From contig CAZJBP010000220.1 in NCBI GenBank assembly GCA_964544115.1, positions 1 to 5,267 of the forward strand: a DNA stretch of 5,267 bases, written 5' to 3'. This stretch comes from CAZJBP01 sp964544115. Its GTDB lineage: Bacteria; Verrucomicrobiota; Kiritimatiellia; UBA8416; JADHWI01. Below, one piece after another: positions 4,368 through 5,267 of this stretch (position 1 is the first letter of the stretch; the number at the start of each line of letters is the position of its first letter). The notes below the pieces were generated by a model, which had not been told where the DNA came from, ran no database searches, and saw only the letters and a program-made list of their open reading frames with translations. The translations under genes and the position numbers were made by a program.

Positions 4368-5267
4368 ACCTTTGGAGTTGGTGGCGGCGCAGCGGCGAGA
4401 GGCCGTCTTCCGCCTTCTGGAGCAGAAATTCAAGGCGCGCATTCGCATCACGGTGGGGTCAGCCACCTGCGAGAACGCCGCCGGCGCCGACGAGGTGTAC
4501 GCGCGGCTGAGCCAGCTGATGGAGCAGCATAAGCCCGAAGGGGTCGTGCTGAGCCGCGTCGGCTGCGCCGGCAAGTGCGACATGGAGCCGGTGGTGACCG
4601 TCATCGGGCGCGCGGAAATCCCCGCCAAGTACATCCGCATGACCGCCAAGCGGTCGGAAGAGATGTTCCGGAAGCACATCCTCGGCGGCCAGCAGCTCAC
4701 CGCGTACACGATGCGCGAGCAGCTGGGCATGAAAGACGCCGAACGCGTCGTTGCCATGTGCGACGGGGACGGCTGCCTGAAGGACGGCAGCAAGGCACTG
4801 GAAAGGGCGATGGCCGACGCGCTGAAGGCCCACGGTCTCGATCACAAGGTCATGATCATGGAGTCGGCCTGCCGCGGCTTGTGCGATGTCGGGCCGGTGG
4901 CCTACGTCTACCCGGACGAGGTCATGTATCAGAAGCTGACGCCCGAGAAGATCGAGCGCATCGTCGCGGAGCACTTCGGCAAGGATAAGGTCGTCACCGA
5001 CTACGTCTGGAACGAAGACCGCATCGCCAACCGTTTCCTGCCCGTCTTCGGCGATATCCCGTTCTTCGGTCAGCAGCTGCGCCTGACCCTGCGGAACTGC
5101 GGCGTCATCGATCCGGAGAGCCTCGACGAGTACCTGGCGGTTCGCGGCTACGAGGCCGCAGGCAAGGTGCTGCAGGAGGTGCCGCGCGAAGAGGTCATTC
5201 GCGTGGTCAAGCTGTCGGGGCTTCGCGGGCGCGGCGGCGGCGGCTTCCCGACCGGCAAGAAGTGCGC
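4360..5267 (+). CDS. hndC: Fused HndB-HndC-like (NuoF-family) iron-sulfur flavoprotein subunit, 3' end cut by window edge
   Basis: The first 302 residues of an NADH-binding subunit of a soluble NAD(P)-linked complex, most likely an HndABCD/HydABC-type hydrogenase, in which this subunit passes electrons between NAD(H) via FMN and iron-sulfur centres. Residues 1-117 resemble stand-alone HndB (ITVGSATCENAAGA; VGCAGKCDMEP), with cysteines 37, 69 and 73. Residues 128-205 form a second thioredoxin-like [2Fe-2S] domain with a full ligand set, C134-x4-C139 and C171-x3-C175. From about 213 the NuoF part begins: FFGQQLRLTLRNCGVIDPESLDEYL (235-259), then the glycine-rich SGLRGRGGGGFPTGKK (286-301) of the FMN/NADH site. 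The rest, including the SLBB domain and 4Fe-4S ligands, lies beyond the edge. AAGG 6 bases before ATG 4360 serves as Shine-Dalgarno. The start lies within the kinase gene (8-base overlap, ATGGGTAA), implying coupled translation. A formate dehydrogenase-type partner cannot be excluded. Confidence 0.88.
   Translation, partial: MGKPLELVAAQRREAVFRLLEQKFKARIRITVGSATCENAAGADEVYARLSQLMEQHKPEGVVLSRVGCAGKCDMEPVVTVIGRAEIPAKYIRMTAKRSEEMFRKHILGGQQLTAYTMREQLGMKDAERVVAMCDGDGCLKDGSKALERAMADALKAHGLDHKVMIMESACRGLCDVGPVAYVYPDEVMYQKLTPEKIERIVAEHFGKDKVVTDYVWNEDRIANRFLPVFGDIPFFGQQLRLTLRNCGVIDPESLDEYLAVRGYEAAGKVLQEVPREEVIRVVKLSGLRGRGGGGFPTGKKC

Noticed and set aside
4711..4713. Internal ATG (Met118) as a separate hndC start after an independent hndB
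   Set aside because: There is no stop codon between the two modules and no clear Shine-Dalgarno before this ATG, so one fused protein is the simpler reading.
3756..4793. 345-codon minus-strand frame across the kinase-flavoprotein junction
   Set aside because: No recognisable motifs, and it lies opposite two genes with clear catalytic and cluster-binding motifs.

Overview
The window looks like a GC-rich, Gram-negative-type chromosome of an anaerobic or facultative bacterium outside the mainstream Proteobacteria. Three things suggest this: a Rex-family NADH/NAD+ sensor, an HndB/HndC-type (NuoF-like) flavoprotein of a soluble NAD-linked hydrogenase or dehydrogenase, and a membrane histidine kinase with a large extracytoplasmic sensor. 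A Planctomycetota/Lentisphaerota/Kiritimatiellota-like source would fit the divergent Rex sequence, but that is a low-confidence inference from gene content and not a sequence match. No mobile element, tRNA, rRNA or CRISPR array was seen.

Layout. Positions 1-1504, minus strand: a two-gene assimilatory sulfate-reduction operon, cysH then cysD, joined by a 4-base ATGA stop/start overlap. cysD runs off the left edge. CysH has the cysteine set of the [4Fe-4S] APS-reducing type. Positions 1505-1667: a 163-base, comparatively AT-rich divergent control region. It holds a strong Shine-Dalgarno and a promoter for cysHD, a sigma70-type promoter for rex placed so close to the ATG that the rex mRNA should be almost leaderless, two inverted repeats, and an imperfect Rex-box-like sequence over the rex -35. 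Positions 1668-2312, plus strand: rex. Positions 2313-2435: a control region with a clean palindromic Rex box (core GTTAAATATTTAAC) just upstream of a sigma70-like promoter. Positions 2436-4367: a Cache-HAMP-HisKA-HATPase sensor kinase. Positions 4360-5267 (runs off the right edge): an iron-sulfur flavoprotein subunit overlapping the kinase gene by 8 bases.

How they may work together. The sequence supports a model in which Rex, when NADH is low, sits on the 2317-2334 site and holds down a kinase-plus-hydrogenase-type operon; high NADH would release it and allow NADH reoxidation, for example to H2. The imperfect site over rex's own -35 would give autoregulation. The most unusual points are that HndB-like and HndC-like modules are fused into one polypeptide with two thioredoxin-like iron-sulfur domains in tandem, and that a membrane sensor kinase is translationally coupled to it with no response regulator in view. 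The catalytic subunit lies outside the window, so hydrogenase rather than formate dehydrogenase or another NAD-linked complex is an inference.
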